Shown here: positions 7,475-18,000 of the stretch, piece by piece | How positions within the stretch are numbered: position 1 is the first letter of the stretch | Layout of the letters: the number at the start of each line of letters is the position of its first letter | IMG/VR virus record: IMGVR_UViG_3300042565_000631 | Coordinates: 1 to 27,386 of that record | DNA length: 27,386 nucleotides | Reading direction: 5' to 3' (one strand) | DNA from: a virus | Made by a program: the position numbers and the translations under genes | Notes under the pieces: generated by a model | Told to the model about the DNA's origin: nothing | Databases searched by the model: none | What the model saw: the letters and a program-made list of their open reading frames with translations, nothing else

Positions 7475-7897
7475 CTATGATATTCCGATTGCAATAAGAT
7501 TTATTTGCATCGTTACTGAACCAGTTGATCCAGATGGAAACTTAATGATACCGTCTACTCTATCTTTTGTTACTGATGTTAAAACTGCAGTAGCAGCATT
7601 TCCTCCAGAAACTGTACTAGTGGAGTTTGTAAGTCCCACAACTGCTATTGGGGTTGAGGTATAGTTTGGATAGGTAAAGAAAAACTTTTCTTCTGGCGAA
7701 GTTGTTATGTTATTAATAGTGATAGATTTTGTCTCTGCATAAAATTTTAAAGAACTACTATTTGCCGCTACCCCATTTACTCTTGATTGGGTAGATGTTA
7801 TTTGTGAATTTTGTAAATCACTGACAGCCTCAACTAAAGATGAAATCAAAGTAACATCTAAAGGTTGACCACGGGTTGGTGAAATTATAGTTGCCAT
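7475..7897 (-). CDS. Putative virion protein, last gene of the tail module
   Basis: A 140-residue protein rich in Ser, Thr and Asn. The N-terminus (PTRGQPLDVTLISSLVEAVSDLQN) looks like a short helical or trimerising segment. The rest is beta-rich (KFFFTYPNYTSTPIAVVGLTN, VTMQINLIAIGI), as in small tail-fibre or spike domains. No catalytic motif is seen. The start is ATG 7897 with GGAG about 6 bases upstream. It ends the structural cluster, just before a promoter. A structural role is inferred from composition and position; no family is recognised. Confidence 0.7.
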   Translation of the reverse strand: MATIISPTRGQPLDVTLISSLVEAVSDLQNSQITSTQSRVNGVAANSSSLKFYAETKSITINNITTSPEEKFFFTYPNYTSTPIAVVGLTNSTSTVSGGNAATAVLTSVTKDRVDGIIKFPSGSTGSVTMQINLIAIGIS

Positions 7898-7906
7898 ATC
7901 ATCTCC

Positions 7907-7915
7907 ATTATATCA
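7907..7915 (-). promoter_or_regulatory. Possible extended -10 element
   Basis: TGATATAAT on the minus strand fills the 18-base gap between two tail genes, right after a TAG stop. It fits TGnTATAAT, but the same run includes the ribosome site (GGAG) of the next gene. No -35 is seen. It may be a minor internal promoter or chance. Confidence 0.3.
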
Positions 7916-8371
7916 CTATAGGCTAATTGTTGGGGTTTCAAATATTTTAAATAGATTACTTTCTTCTGGAGGGGAAGGGTATGAAGGAAGTTGAACCTTA
8001 AAAATAACAGTAGACGCTATAAATGGAGCAATAACCCTTATTGAATTCCCCGTAGATTTTCCAAAATATTCAAATCCATCAGAGTAGTCCCATCTTACAA
8101 AAATATCATGAGTATTTTGATCTACTGAGGAATGAGGGTCTTCCCATGATAGGTCTACCATTTTTCTTCCTGATGTACTGGTTGATACATTGTATGAGTA
8201 CTGGGCACTTGCACCTACTTGAATTACTTGTCCTGTGCTATCTAGTAAAAATACTGGAGACCATTCTGAAATTTCATTATAATCTTTTGTTGTAATTCTA
8301 AATCTTACTTTATGCTTTCCATCATTACCTGGATATGGTAGTTTTTCTAAAGGAACTATAACTTTTGCCAT
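7916..8371 (-). CDS. Minor tail protein, fibronectin-III-like beta sandwich
   Basis: A 151-residue protein that reads as one or two beta-sandwich repeats: HKVRFRITTKDYNEISEWSP (a Fn3-like strand pattern with W-S-P), KMVDLSWEDP, DIFVRWDYSDG and SIRVIAPF. Such modules are common in tail tips and fibres, where they space or display adhesion domains. ATG 8371 overlaps the upstream stop as TAATG. No enzyme motif or membrane segment. Assignment as a tail-tip component rests on fold-like pattern and neighbours. Confidence 0.7.
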   Translation of the reverse strand: MAKVIVPLEKLPYPGNDGKHKVRFRITTKDYNEISEWSPVFLLDSTGQVIQVGASAQYSYNVSTSTSGRKMVDLSWEDPHSSVDQNTHDIFVRWDYSDGFEYFGKSTGNSIRVIAPFIASTVIFKVQLPSYPSPPEESNLFKIFETPTISL

Positions 8372-9483
8372 TAAGAAACTCCAATACCAAATCTATATTC
8401 AATGTAGTTGTTTGTATTTTCTGACTTAAGAATAGGAAGTCCATCATCTGTAGATATAATATTGTATCCAACAAGTGCGTAAAGTGGATTTATTGCACTA
8501 ACATTATCTATTCTCAAACCATCAAATAAAATAAAATAATCATCTGTAGGAGATCCACTAACTAATGTTGAAGCATATATTCTTATTAAATTAATGTTTG
8601 CCCATGAAAAATTTTCATCTGTACTAAACTCAGATATTTTTTTAGTAACTATCCTATACCTATTTCCAGATATATCTGCTCCTGGTATATCTATCCTTGC
8701 TGTAGCACTTGGAGGTGTGACTGCAGAATTACTTACGTTATTAATAAGTTTTAAAACTATCCTTGTATTAGTTGGAGGAGATCCATTACTTGCTATTCTA
8801 CTTACAATACTAAATGCTAATTTTATTTCATCGGTTGGAAGATTTTGGCTTAAATCTATAGACACAGAAGAATTTTCTAAATACTTAGATCCAGGGTTTG
8901 CAAAAAAACTACTTGTTAAAAATGAAGAACTACCAGAGACTAGCAATGCTCTATTTAAATATCTTGGTGGCTCTTGTCTATTTTGTCTACTTTCATTATT
9001 AAACATTGTAGAATCTGAGTTTATAAATAAAAATTCTTCAGTACTACTATTTATGCTTGCTGTAGTGTTACCTTGATCAATAGGCAAGTTAGGATAGGGA
9101 ACAGTTGAAGCACTAGTACCATCTACATATGTCCATGGCTCTGCTGAAGAAAAGGTTAAAAGTAATTTACTATCATATCTTCCAGCAACAGCATTGTTAG
9201 ATCCTGGGAATAAACCTACTTCAGATATCTTATATCTTTGATCATTAGGCATTTCTGCTTTAAATACTAATTTTTCTACCCCGTCTTCTTTTATAAAACC
9301 TTTAGAAAGAATGGGAACACGAAATACTTCAAAGTCTAAAGACTGTTTGGTTGGTGAAATTGATGCTGATGCCCCAGTTAAAAGTGGTTCTGGGCCAATA
9401 CCTGCTGCTATATGTGATGCAAATGTTGGTGCTTGACCAAGCATAAATTTGGCTATAATCTGTTTGCCATCATCAGTAATCAT
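8371..9483 (-). CDS. Minor tail / fibre-like protein
   Basis: A 370-residue protein. The first 120 residues (MITDDGKQIIAKFMLGQAP, then AGIG, then YKISEVGLFPGSNNAVAGRY) match the N-terminal domain often seen in baseplate- or tail-tip-attached fibres, with the ISEVGLF strand typical. Residues about 170-330 form a beta-rich Ser/Asn-rich domain (DEIKLAFSIVS, RIVLKLINN, YFILFDGLRIDNVSAI), resembling a carbohydrate-binding-like jelly roll. ATG 9483 and the upstream stop overlap as TAATG, as does its own stop with the next start. It may contribute to host recognition; the specific ligand is unknown. Confidence 0.72.
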   Translation of the reverse strand: MITDDGKQIIAKFMLGQAPTFASHIAAGIGPEPLLTGASASISPTKQSLDFEVFRVPILSKGFIKEDGVEKLVFKAEMPNDQRYKISEVGLFPGSNNAVAGRYDSKLLLTFSSAEPWTYVDGTSASTVPYPNLPIDQGNTTASINSSTEEFLFINSDSTMFNNESRQNRQEPPRYLNRALLVSGSSSFLTSSFFANPGSKYLENSSVSIDLSQNLPTDEIKLAFSIVSRIASNGSPPTNTRIVLKLINNVSNSAVTPPSATARIDIPGADISGNRYRIVTKKISEFSTDENFSWANINLIRIYASTLVSGSPTDDYFILFDGLRIDNVSAINPLYALVGYNIISTDDGLPILKSENTNNYIEYRFGIGVS

Positions 9484-10178
9484 TAGTCCCTCACTTCTAC
9501 AATTGTACCATTTGTGTCTATTTCTATCTCAATCAATTCATCAGAGGTTATGTTATCTAGTTCTATAATAAGGTTTCCATCTACATCTATATAGATATAA
9601 CTATCTAGACCTCTATCTGCCAAGTATCTATCCCCAGGTATTTTTGTGTTTAATTTTATAGAAAATGCATTTAATAATGAGGTGTCTGATTTTTGAGAAG
9701 ATATTATGTCTGATGGGTCAAATTCTTTTTTAATAGCACTTAGATTAGAAATAATGTTGTAGTATGGATTAATACCTTCTACCGTATCATTTCTTGTAAA
9801 CTTAGTTAATTCTACCGCTCCTAATTTTTCAAATACTAAGGCTGTAATAGTAGCCTCATCAATATTGTTATTATTAAGGGCTATAACATTATCTTTATCT
9901 GGAATTTTAATAGATGTTGTTGGATTAGAAACAATTTCTGTTGATTCTAAAGATACTGTAGTAGCATTTATTTTTACTGCATATTGTGGATGTCCTCCAG
10001 AAAGAACAAATGCTGATGGTGCTTCAACCCATGGATTAACGGGATTTTTTACTTGACCTAAAGTTTGTGCAACTTGATTTGCTACCTGATTCCAATCAGT
10101 TCCAGGAATATTTTGTGGATTGTAACTTACTGGAGTATTGATAGGTCTATCTATTAAATACTCTTGATATCTTGACAT
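9483..10178 (-). CDS. Minor tail protein downstream of the tail hub
   Basis: A 231-residue protein with a Pro/Asn-rich N-terminus (PINTPVSYNPQNIPGTDWNQ), a middle part with alternating beta strands (YAVKINATTVSLESTEIV), and an acidic C-terminus of repeated beta strands (YIYIDVDGNLIIELDNITSD). ATG 10178 follows the hub stop directly (TAAATG) and uses GGAGG in the hub's last codons as ribosome site. The order (hub, this gene, fibre-like genes) suggests a tail-tip linker or fibre component. No specific family is recognised. Confidence 0.7.
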   Translation of the reverse strand: MSRYQEYLIDRPINTPVSYNPQNIPGTDWNQVANQVAQTLGQVKNPVNPWVEAPSAFVLSGGHPQYAVKINATTVSLESTEIVSNPTTSIKIPDKDNVIALNNNNIDEATITALVFEKLGAVELTKFTRNDTVEGINPYYNIISNLSAIKKEFDPSDIISSQKSDTSLLNAFSIKLNTKIPGDRYLADRGLDSYIYIDVDGNLIIELDNITSDELIEIEIDTNGTIVEVRD

Positions 10179-13100
10179 TTATACCTCCACAACCTTTATA
10201 ACACTAGAAGGACCTTGCTCATTTCTAGCATATTGAATTTCAGATACAATAAATTGTTTTTCAACATCTACATACTTATCATTATTTGGCATAGTATAGT
10301 CTATTGTAACAATATCTCCAAGTTGAACATGAGGTATTCCAAAGACTTCTAACATAATTATTTTTCTTGGATCTATAGTTTTAGAGATTAACCATTCCAT
10401 TATTTTATTAGCCTGATCTTCACTTTGTATATATATAGAATCTAAACTAAAATCTCTTCTTCCGTACTTAGACCTACTAAGTTTTACATTTTGATATATT
10501 TTATCTTGTCTAGATGGAGAAAGTATTGCATTGTTTACTAAAATTGGATCTGAAAAGTTTGATCTATTTTGAAAATATTTATCAACAGTAAGTGTATTTG
10601 AAGTATTTTGAGTAAATGTTATTCCTATAATTTGTAAATAGTTCCCAGATGTTTCATCAATATTAATTAGTTTATCTGTAGAATTAAATATTAAGAACTC
10701 TGCACCATAAGCGTCTGCATAAAATCCAGAAGATGTGTATGTCTTTTCATTATTAAAAGTAGGTTTTAATATTGCTCTAAATGCTGGATATGCTTTATCG
10801 TATCTAACATTAAAATATGCACACTCTCTAAATATAGTTCCAAACTCTTCATAGTACATATTATACTTAGGAGCATTTTGTGCACTAATTCCTGATAGAT
10901 AGGTTGCTTGAACAAATCCAGATACGGCATACTTCTTTAAAGCGTCAGATGAATTTATTTCATTTGTACCAAAGGCTTGGCTTACATTTTCAATAATTGT
11001 ATTCTTACTATCTTGTGAATATTGATCTTTTAAAGCATATACATTTTCAAACATACATTTGCTACCCCCTCTTACAAAAAGAGCCATTGAGTTATATTTA
11101 TTTGGAAGGGGCACAATATCATCTACTGTAGCAATTTGATCTCCATTAAGGTATAGATAAAATCTTCTTACTGATCCTATTTCTTTATATTCAACTGCTA
11201 AATCATATACGGTAGGATTTTCTTCTTGACTAATCCTATCTTGTCCAACAAACCTACCCTCATCAACAAGAATTTTAGATAATCCTCCCCATAATTTATG
11301 AGGAACTGCTATTTCATTTCCATTTTGTAGTGCAGTTCTTACTTTATAAAATAAAATATTGTGTAAAGAAGAAGTCTCTTCTCCAGTATCTTTATCTACT
11401 AAATTATAATTTTCTAAATTATCTGAACTTAATGTACATATTTCAAAGTAGTATCCAGTTACTCCATTTGGGTCTAGCATGAATGCAATACCACCAGATC
11501 CTCCTGTGAGGGTAGTGTTTTGATCTCCAGTTTCTGAAGGAACTACATAATACTCAGTTGCATTATTTGCAACTTGAATTCTGTCATTAGATTCTTTTTT
11601 ACCTATGACTCTCATTCTTGTACCAAAATGTTTATAGTCAGAATCTAAAGTTTTTCTTACATGAGATATTTGATTCTTATCAATATTTGATGCTGGTCCA
11701 GTAAATACTAAAGCAGATGATTGAACAGTTCCTTTTGATGTAGTTTTTTGAGTTTTAACTATATCATCTGAAGGAATTGTTTCTCTTAAAAAGTTTGCTA
11801 TAATTCCATTTCTTGTAGACTGTTTTGCAATATCTTTTCCAGCCTGCCATAATTTATTAGAGGCAGTTGCTGTTGGTGGAGTTGCAATATTATCTGTTGG
11901 GGTAGTTGTAAATAGATAACTTGAATCCATTTTAAATCCATCCACGTTATCATTATTGGACCAGAAGTCACTTAGTCCAGCGTCATGCTGTGTAATTAAT
12001 GTTCCAAACTGTGCTCTACCACCTTTATTGATTTTTCCATTTTTAAAAACTGTAACAAACTCTCCAGAATTATTTAAAATATCTTCATAGTAAGGCTCAG
12101 AATAAATTCTAACTAATCCAGTTGGGTACATCTTCCCATTAAAAGGTAGTTCTCCAAAATATTTTTGATACTCTATTTCGTCAGATATCCAAACGTTTCC
12201 TATTAAAGGAACGGTATATTCTACTGCATCATATTTAATTATTTCTCCATTAGCATACAAATATCCTTGAAGTTTTGGAAGCCAATAAACATTTTCTCCT
12301 ATATCAATAATGTTATTAACAATAGAATTATTTTCTACGTAAGGATGCAAGTTATTAAGAGTGGTGTTTAAAGCAACAGCACCTAAAGTAAAAGACCCTG
12401 TTTTTGATTTTTCATTAATGGTCTTGCTATTGGTTTGTCCTGGAACTTCCCACAAAACAACTGGTTGATATCCATAAGTTCTATCCTCGTCAACGTATAT
12501 AGCCTGCTGTAGTGATCTAGGTGCCCTTTGAATATATCTAGTAGTGTAGTCAATCTTTCCATCATTAATAACCTTTGTTTCACCACTTTTTATTTCAATA
12601 ATATTTGGTAGGCTAGTACCTTCCTTTTGACCATATAGTGTAATGTCTGTAATTCTATCGTTATCACCTGGTAACAAATACTCTTTTGACATTACAACAA
12701 AGTTATTATATTCATCAAAAAACATTGATGACTGAGTTGCTACGGCAATTCTTTGTAGTACTTCTGCGATGTTTGCATCTGGTTCAATAAATAGATATGG
12801 AATTACTTCTTCACTTTTATCTTGAACATTTTTAAATACATAGTTACTAAATCCTATATTATCTAACAATACTGCAACTGCATATGTTACTGACACATTT
12901 TGTAAAAATAATGGAGGGCATGACTGTGTTTCAAGTCTAAAAAACAAATCTCGAAGGTTTACTGTTATATCCTCTAAAGCACTACCTGCTTTTGGAAAGT
13001 CTTCAATATACATGCTTTTTATAGGAACAAACTTATCAAACTCATTCACATTTTTTATAACCTCATAAAAATCAACCCTTATATTAGGATTTAATAAATC

Positions 13101-14495
13101 AGATATAATACTTCCTTGATCATTTTCTAATACATTTTGTTCACTAAATGCAAAGTCATGATTCATCAAAGACATGGTTCCATTAGAAGCAATAAGGCTA
13201 CCAACTGGTACTCCAGCGGTATTGTTAGGTATAGACTTTGTAATTTCAAATCCTACAATATAGTTTGATAGATCTGCTTTTAATCTAGGAGATAGTTCAA
13301 TTAAATCAAAGGTAGTATCTGGGGCAAACATAGTATCTACCTTGATTCTTAATCCTTTTAAAAATACTATGTCTCTATATATTTTATTACCACCAGATAT
13401 AAAGTAATCTGGATCTGTTAAAGAATCTATAACTCCAAGTTTTCTAGTATCATTATCTTCTAATAGTTGAAATCCATATTCTGCATCATATGTTTCCCAT
13501 TCTTCATTTTCTGAATTCCAGATATGCAAGATTCCTGGGTTGTTTATAGATGATCCTATTAAGTATGATTCTCCATTAGTAGCAGATATAGGTCTTTTAT
13601 CTACCCCGTCTATTTTGTCAACAAGGTAAAAATATTCTTTATATTTGTTTGGGACCTTTATTCCATAATAAAGTTCAGCATAGCCATCCCAATTAAATAT
13701 TGGAGATGCGTCTCTTCTTCCAGAATCTTCATTAAAACTAATTCCCGTAACCCAATTATTATTACTATCTAGATATTCTATAGACCATCTTTTAGGGATA
13801 CTTGATTTAAATCTATTAAATAGTGGATCGTCAATAACATTATTATTTACATCTCTTATTACTTCCCCTTGAGATTCTGCTAAGTTTGTTTGTATTTTTA
13901 CAACAATTCTATTACTTGGAACAGAGTCTTTATAAACAACAAAAGGACAAGCATCTGATATTTTATATCCAGTTTCATTTGAGTCTGTTCTATCAGACCT
14001 ACCTCGCTCTACACCTTCTTCTGTTCTAAACGAATTCCAATATTTAAAATAATCATTTCTTGATGCCATGTAGTACCTTGGTCTTCTGGCAGATTTTATG
14101 TTATCAATATACTTTCCTGTTTCAAAAAATAAAGGTTTGTTAATTCCAGATCTTGGTCTGAATGAATTAAAGCATTCTTTTAAATCATAATATAGTTGTC
14201 TATCAATTTCTTCAGTACTAAAAAGCAATGATGCTTGGTCATCATCAATCAAAGTCTCTGAATCAATATTGGAAATTAATGCATCTGTATAATAATTTCC
14301 TAAATCGAGGGGATCATATGAATTGGGTAAATTAAAATAAATAGAAGATGCAGCATCATTAGGTCTATATCTATAGTTTCCATAGTTTAAAATATTATCA
14401 AAACTATTCAAATTCCATTCTGCAACAACAAAAGATTCTGATTTTAAAGTATTGGTAGTTTGTATATGTTCTAATAAGTTTTCATCAACAAACAT
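10179..14495 (-). CDS. Large central tail protein / tail hub with LamG-like domain
   Basis: A 1438-residue protein, the second largest in the window. Around 510-615 it has a hub-like region (LLDNIGFSNYVF, LFIEPDANIAEVLQRIA, SSMFFDEYNNF) of the sort found in minor tail proteins that cap the tail tube. About 915-1155 is a LamG/concanavalin-like jelly roll (GTRMRVIGKK, GGIAFMLDPN, GYYFEICTLS, RFYLYLNGDQIATVDD, SMALFVRGGS), a likely carbohydrate-binding module. The last 60 residues (IPHVQLGDIVTIDYTMP, FIVSEIQYARNEQGPS) resemble the C-terminal strand set of tail hub proteins. It is flanked by the probable distal tail protein and smaller tip proteins, with TAATG at its start. Likely role: hub of the tail tip and receptor contact. 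The split into domains is by eye. Confidence 0.82.
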   Translation of the reverse strand: MFVDENLLEHIQTTNTLKSESFVVAEWNLNSFDNILNYGNYRYRPNDAASSIYFNLPNSYDPLDLGNYYTDALISNIDSETLIDDDQASLLFSTEEIDRQLYYDLKECFNSFRPRSGINKPLFFETGKYIDNIKSARRPRYYMASRNDYFKYWNSFRTEEGVERGRSDRTDSNETGYKISDACPFVVYKDSVPSNRIVVKIQTNLAESQGEVIRDVNNNVIDDPLFNRFKSSIPKRWSIEYLDSNNNWVTGISFNEDSGRRDASPIFNWDGYAELYYGIKVPNKYKEYFYLVDKIDGVDKRPISATNGESYLIGSSINNPGILHIWNSENEEWETYDAEYGFQLLEDNDTRKLGVIDSLTDPDYFISGGNKIYRDIVFLKGLRIKVDTMFAPDTTFDLIELSPRLKADLSNYIVGFEITKSIPNNTAGVPVGSLIASNGTMSLMNHDFAFSEQNVLENDQGSIISDLLNPNIRVDFYEVIKNVNEFDKFVPIKSMYIEDFPKAGSALEDITVNLRDLFFRLETQSCPPLFLQNVSVTYAVAVLLDNIGFSNYVFKNVQDKSEEVIPYLFIEPDANIAEVLQRIAVATQSSMFFDEYNNFVVMSKEYLLPGDNDRITDITLYGQKEGTSLPNIIEIKSGETKVINDGKIDYTTRYIQRAPRSLQQAIYVDEDRTYGYQPVVLWEVPGQTNSKTINEKSKTGSFTLGAVALNTTLNNLHPYVENNSIVNNIIDIGENVYWLPKLQGYLYANGEIIKYDAVEYTVPLIGNVWISDEIEYQKYFGELPFNGKMYPTGLVRIYSEPYYEDILNNSGEFVTVFKNGKINKGGRAQFGTLITQHDAGLSDFWSNNDNVDGFKMDSSYLFTTTPTDNIATPPTATASNKLWQAGKDIAKQSTRNGIIANFLRETIPSDDIVKTQKTTSKGTVQSSALVFTGPASNIDKNQISHVRKTLDSDYKHFGTRMRVIGKKESNDRIQVANNATEYYVVPSETGDQNTTLTGGSGGIAFMLDPNGVTGYYFEICTLSSDNLENYNLVDKDTGEETSSLHNILFYKVRTALQNGNEIAVPHKLWGGLSKILVDEGRFVGQDRISQEENPTVYDLAVEYKEIGSVRRFYLYLNGDQIATVDDIVPLPNKYNSMALFVRGGSKCMFENVYALKDQYSQDSKNTIIENVSQAFGTNEINSSDALKKYAVSGFVQATYLSGISAQNAPKYNMYYEEFGTIFRECAYFNVRYDKAYPAFRAILKPTFNNEKTYTSSGFYADAYGAEFLIFNSTDKLINIDETSGNYLQIIGITFTQNTSNTLTVDKYFQNRSNFSDPILVNNAILSPSRQDKIYQNVKLSRSKYGRRDFSLDSIYIQSEDQANKIMEWLISKTIDPRKIIMLEVFGIPHVQLGDIVTIDYTMPNNDKYVDVEKQFIVSEIQYARNEQGPSSVIKVVEV

Positions 14496-15085
14496 TATAC
14501 TTCCTCAAGTTCTACTGAGATATTCCAAAAATCAAAATTAGATCCACCACGTTTTACTATATTAAAATTAAATGAAGAAAAATAAACTTCAACAATATCA
14601 TTGTATTGATTAAGATGATCATATTCATCGTTTTGTCCATCAAACTTATCATGTCTATCGTATGCCATAAACATATAGAATGACCCAGGATGCTCTTCAT
14701 ACCACTTTACTATATCTACACCTCCTGCACCACCGTCAGCGGTATATTCAGTTAAACCAGATACTGGATTTCCATAAGCATTATAATTTGGATTACCACT
14801 ATATGATCTAGATGGAAGCATTTCCCAATCCCAAGAAATAGCAAGTTTATCTGCTATATGATATGAACGCATATTTCCATTAATCATTCTTTTTCTATTT
14901 TCAATTCTATTTTGAGACATTGATATTTCTCTACGATTATGATCTGACAATATAATAAAATCTTCAAATTCATTACCCTGTGGAACTACGATTCCACCAC
15001 TAACACTTCCACTATTGTTTGACCACGCAATAGCCTGGGGTCTACTATAAGCCCATCTATTTTGCATATATACGCTTGTTGCCAT
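14495..15085 (-). CDS. Minor tail protein, probable distal tail (Dit-like) protein
   Basis: A 196-residue protein right after the tape measure gene, the usual place of the distal tail protein of siphoviruses. It is beta-rich and aromatic (YHIADKLAISWDWEMLPSRS, SFYMFMAYDRHD, DIVEVYFSSFNFNIVKRG, DFWNISVELEEV), and the C-terminal strand resembles Dit-type N-terminal rings where the last strand ends with WNISVELEE. ATG 15085 shares a base with the tape measure stop (TAATG). It should form the ring between tube and hub. Position gives most of the confidence; the Dit name is inference. Confidence 0.72.
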   Translation of the reverse strand: MATSVYMQNRWAYSRPQAIAWSNNSGSVSGGIVVPQGNEFEDFIILSDHNRREISMSQNRIENRKRMINGNMRSYHIADKLAISWDWEMLPSRSYSGNPNYNAYGNPVSGLTEYTADGGAGGVDIVKWYEEHPGSFYMFMAYDRHDKFDGQNDEYDHLNQYNDIVEVYFSSFNFNIVKRGGSNFDFWNISVELEEV

Positions 15086-18000
15086 TAGTATCTATTTCCC
15101 CTTACGCCTCTATCTTGGGTCATTTTAATTTTATTAATAACCACATTTGCTATTTCATTTGCAGAAGAATTAGTATCTGCAACATTTACATTGACACTAT
15201 AATTATACATTGGTGCACTTATATTTGAAACGTTTGATGTGGCTAATACTGGAGATGCATCCATATCACCAGAATTCATATTTGGAAACACATTTCCATT
15301 TAAAGCCTCTAGAAGAGGCAAATTAGCCTGTGTAACAGATTTCCTTACTACGAACTCACCTGGTGTTAAAAGTGCTGGTACCTTGTCTGTAATGCCTACT
15401 CCAGGCACCATAGAGCCAACTGCGTACTTCTTCATCTTTCCACCATAGTTCATTCCTGGTGCTTGCTCTTTAGACCCTTTATAATTTACCATTCCACCCA
15501 TCATATATTTCATAATGCCACCATACATTGCATTTCTAGTTGGAACCTTTGCTCGGTCAATTACCTTAAGTGCATTATTTTTTGCATTTTCTATATTAGA
15601 AATACCAGTTGCAATAGCATCTTTTGCAGATTTAAAACTTGCATATATATCTGCACCTGCTGCTACAAGGCCTGTTTTTCTATCTCCCCATAATGAAGAT
15701 ATGCCACTCATAAATGATAAAGAGTTAGATGCTTCAGTTTCTGCTTTTTTAAACAATGCTGCAGATAGTTTGAAAGAATTACCAACTGATTGTGTATGGC
15801 CTGCTAATTCTTGTATTGATTTTTGAGATGTTTGAACTGCTGATGTTATTTCAACTGAAATTGTTGAAAGGTCAATACCTAATTCTTTAGATAATCCACT
15901 AAATGCTCCAGCACCTTGTATGTTAGATACGCCAAGGGTTGTACCCATTGATTGTGCTTGAGTTAATAGCATATCTCTTTGAGTTCTATTGGCACTATTT
16001 CTTATCTGGCCAACAACGGACATTAATTGAGACAGTGTTTGAATTTTAAATTGTTTTTCTGCCAATGCGGTTTTTTCTTTTTCAAGTTCTACAAGTTTTT
16101 CTTGTTGTGCATTTATTTGATCTTGTATTTGAACTCTTGTCATTAATTTTCCATTTATTTCTTCTGTAATATTGTTAATGTCTATTTGTTGTTGTTCTTC
16201 TAATGCTAGTTTTGCATCTTCTAATTGATACCCCGCTGCTGTTGAAGTCATCTCTGCTGCTGCCTTTGCGGCTGCACCAAAGTCTCCAGATGTTAAAGCA
16301 CCTGCTAAATCTACTTGATTTTTTTGTTGTTGTGCAACTCTTGCATTTACTCTTTGAACTTCATCAAGAACTTTTACCCTATCTTCATATCTTTTATTAA
16401 TAACACTTTCTTTATCACTTATTTTCTTTAAAGACTTTTCATAATCATTAATTTTATCTTGAATTGGTTTAATGCTAGTTCTTTCTAATTGTTTAATTTG
16501 TGATTCAATAAGTGACGAAGATATATTAAGTGTATCTGCTAATCTTTGATTTTCATCTTTTAATGTTTCAGTAGTCATTGCAGCAATTCTTTGTTCTTCA
16601 TTAAGTGCCTTAATTGATTTTATTTGTTTTCCAATTGCTTGCTCACTTAATTGAACTGCCTCTAATTGATCTAGTTGTGCGGCTGCTGCTGGGTCTAATC
16701 CTTTCATCTTAAGTTCTAGCAATGCTTTTAAATATTCAAGTGCACTTACAGATCTTTGTTGTTCCTCATCGTCACCTTTTGGAATAGTTGTGTCTGATAT
16801 AACATTTCCAGCAGGTATCAAACTTTTTCTAATATCTGCTGCTTGATCTTTTAATTTATTGTACTGCACTGCCTCATAATCTTTAATTCCGCCCACTTCA
16901 AGTGCTTTTATTTCTGATTCTATATCATCAAGTTCTGTTGATGCTGTTGAAAAAGTTGCTATAAAATTAGCAACCTTTGTTGGGTCTCCAGATATTTTTG
17001 ACCACAGTATTGCAAAATTTGCCAAATCTTCTTGACCAATAACTCCAGAATTTACCATAAAACTATACTGCTCATCTAGAGAACCAAGTGATTTTAATTT
17101 TTTCTCTAATGCGGTAATTTGTAAAATATCTGTTTTATCAATTCCTTCAACCACAACTTCTTTACCTATAACGTCTGGAAATGTATTTATAGCCTCTAGC
17201 CCTAACTTATAATTTTTTAATTCTTCATCAGTCATACCTACAGTATTAATATCAAGAACTACACTTATTAAACTAGGTATGTTTTGTACTTGACTTAGTA
17301 AAGGTATTAATCTTTTTACTTCGGTAGCACCTATTTCTTCATATACAAGTTTAAATGTTTTTTGTTGTGTTTCATCCATACTTAAAAATGTTTGACCAAT
17401 TTCTAAAGCAGTTTTTTCACCAAGCAATGAAAAATCAAGATTAAATATCCTATCATAAATAATTTGTCCTCCTGCAGTACCCCTCATTTCTTGTGCTAAA
17501 ATTCCTGCAATTCCTGGATCTATTGCACCAGTTGCTACAGATATTCTAAGGTTTGCGTTTGCAGTAGTTCCTTTTTTTGTTGCTTCTAAAAATGCTTTAA
17601 CATATGGATTGTCTCCATATAAAGAAGTAATTTGCACTCCTAATGCTTCAAAAGAATTTTGCTGTACACGGTTAAACTGTTCTATGTCTGCTACATTGTT
17701 TTTTAATCTAGATTGCAATGTTATCAATTGCTCATTTAATCTTTTAATGTCTCTTTCAGCATTTCTAAACATAGTTCCAGAATTTCCAGTACCACCCTGA
17801 TTTCTTTCCATTACTATTTTTTGTCTTTCAATTTGTTCTTGAATTCTTTTTATTTGATCTTCTGTTTGAGTTTTTTGTCTATCTGAATAACTTCCAGTTG
17901 CTGGAGCGTAATCTTGTGCAAATTTCATTCTTTGCTGTTCTAACTTTTGTTCAAGTATAGATGTTTTACTTGCTTTTGCTTGTTCTAATTCTGCTGCTCT

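Noticed and set aside
8594-9076. Plus-strand frame of 160 hydrophobic residues
   Set aside because: Complement of the beta-rich fibre-like gene; hydrophobicity follows from reverse reading of Asn/Ser/Asp codons.
12383-12586. Minus-strand 67-residue frame inside the tail hub gene
   Set aside because: Out-of-frame shadow without a ribosome site, in a region where the hub frame reads as coherent protein.
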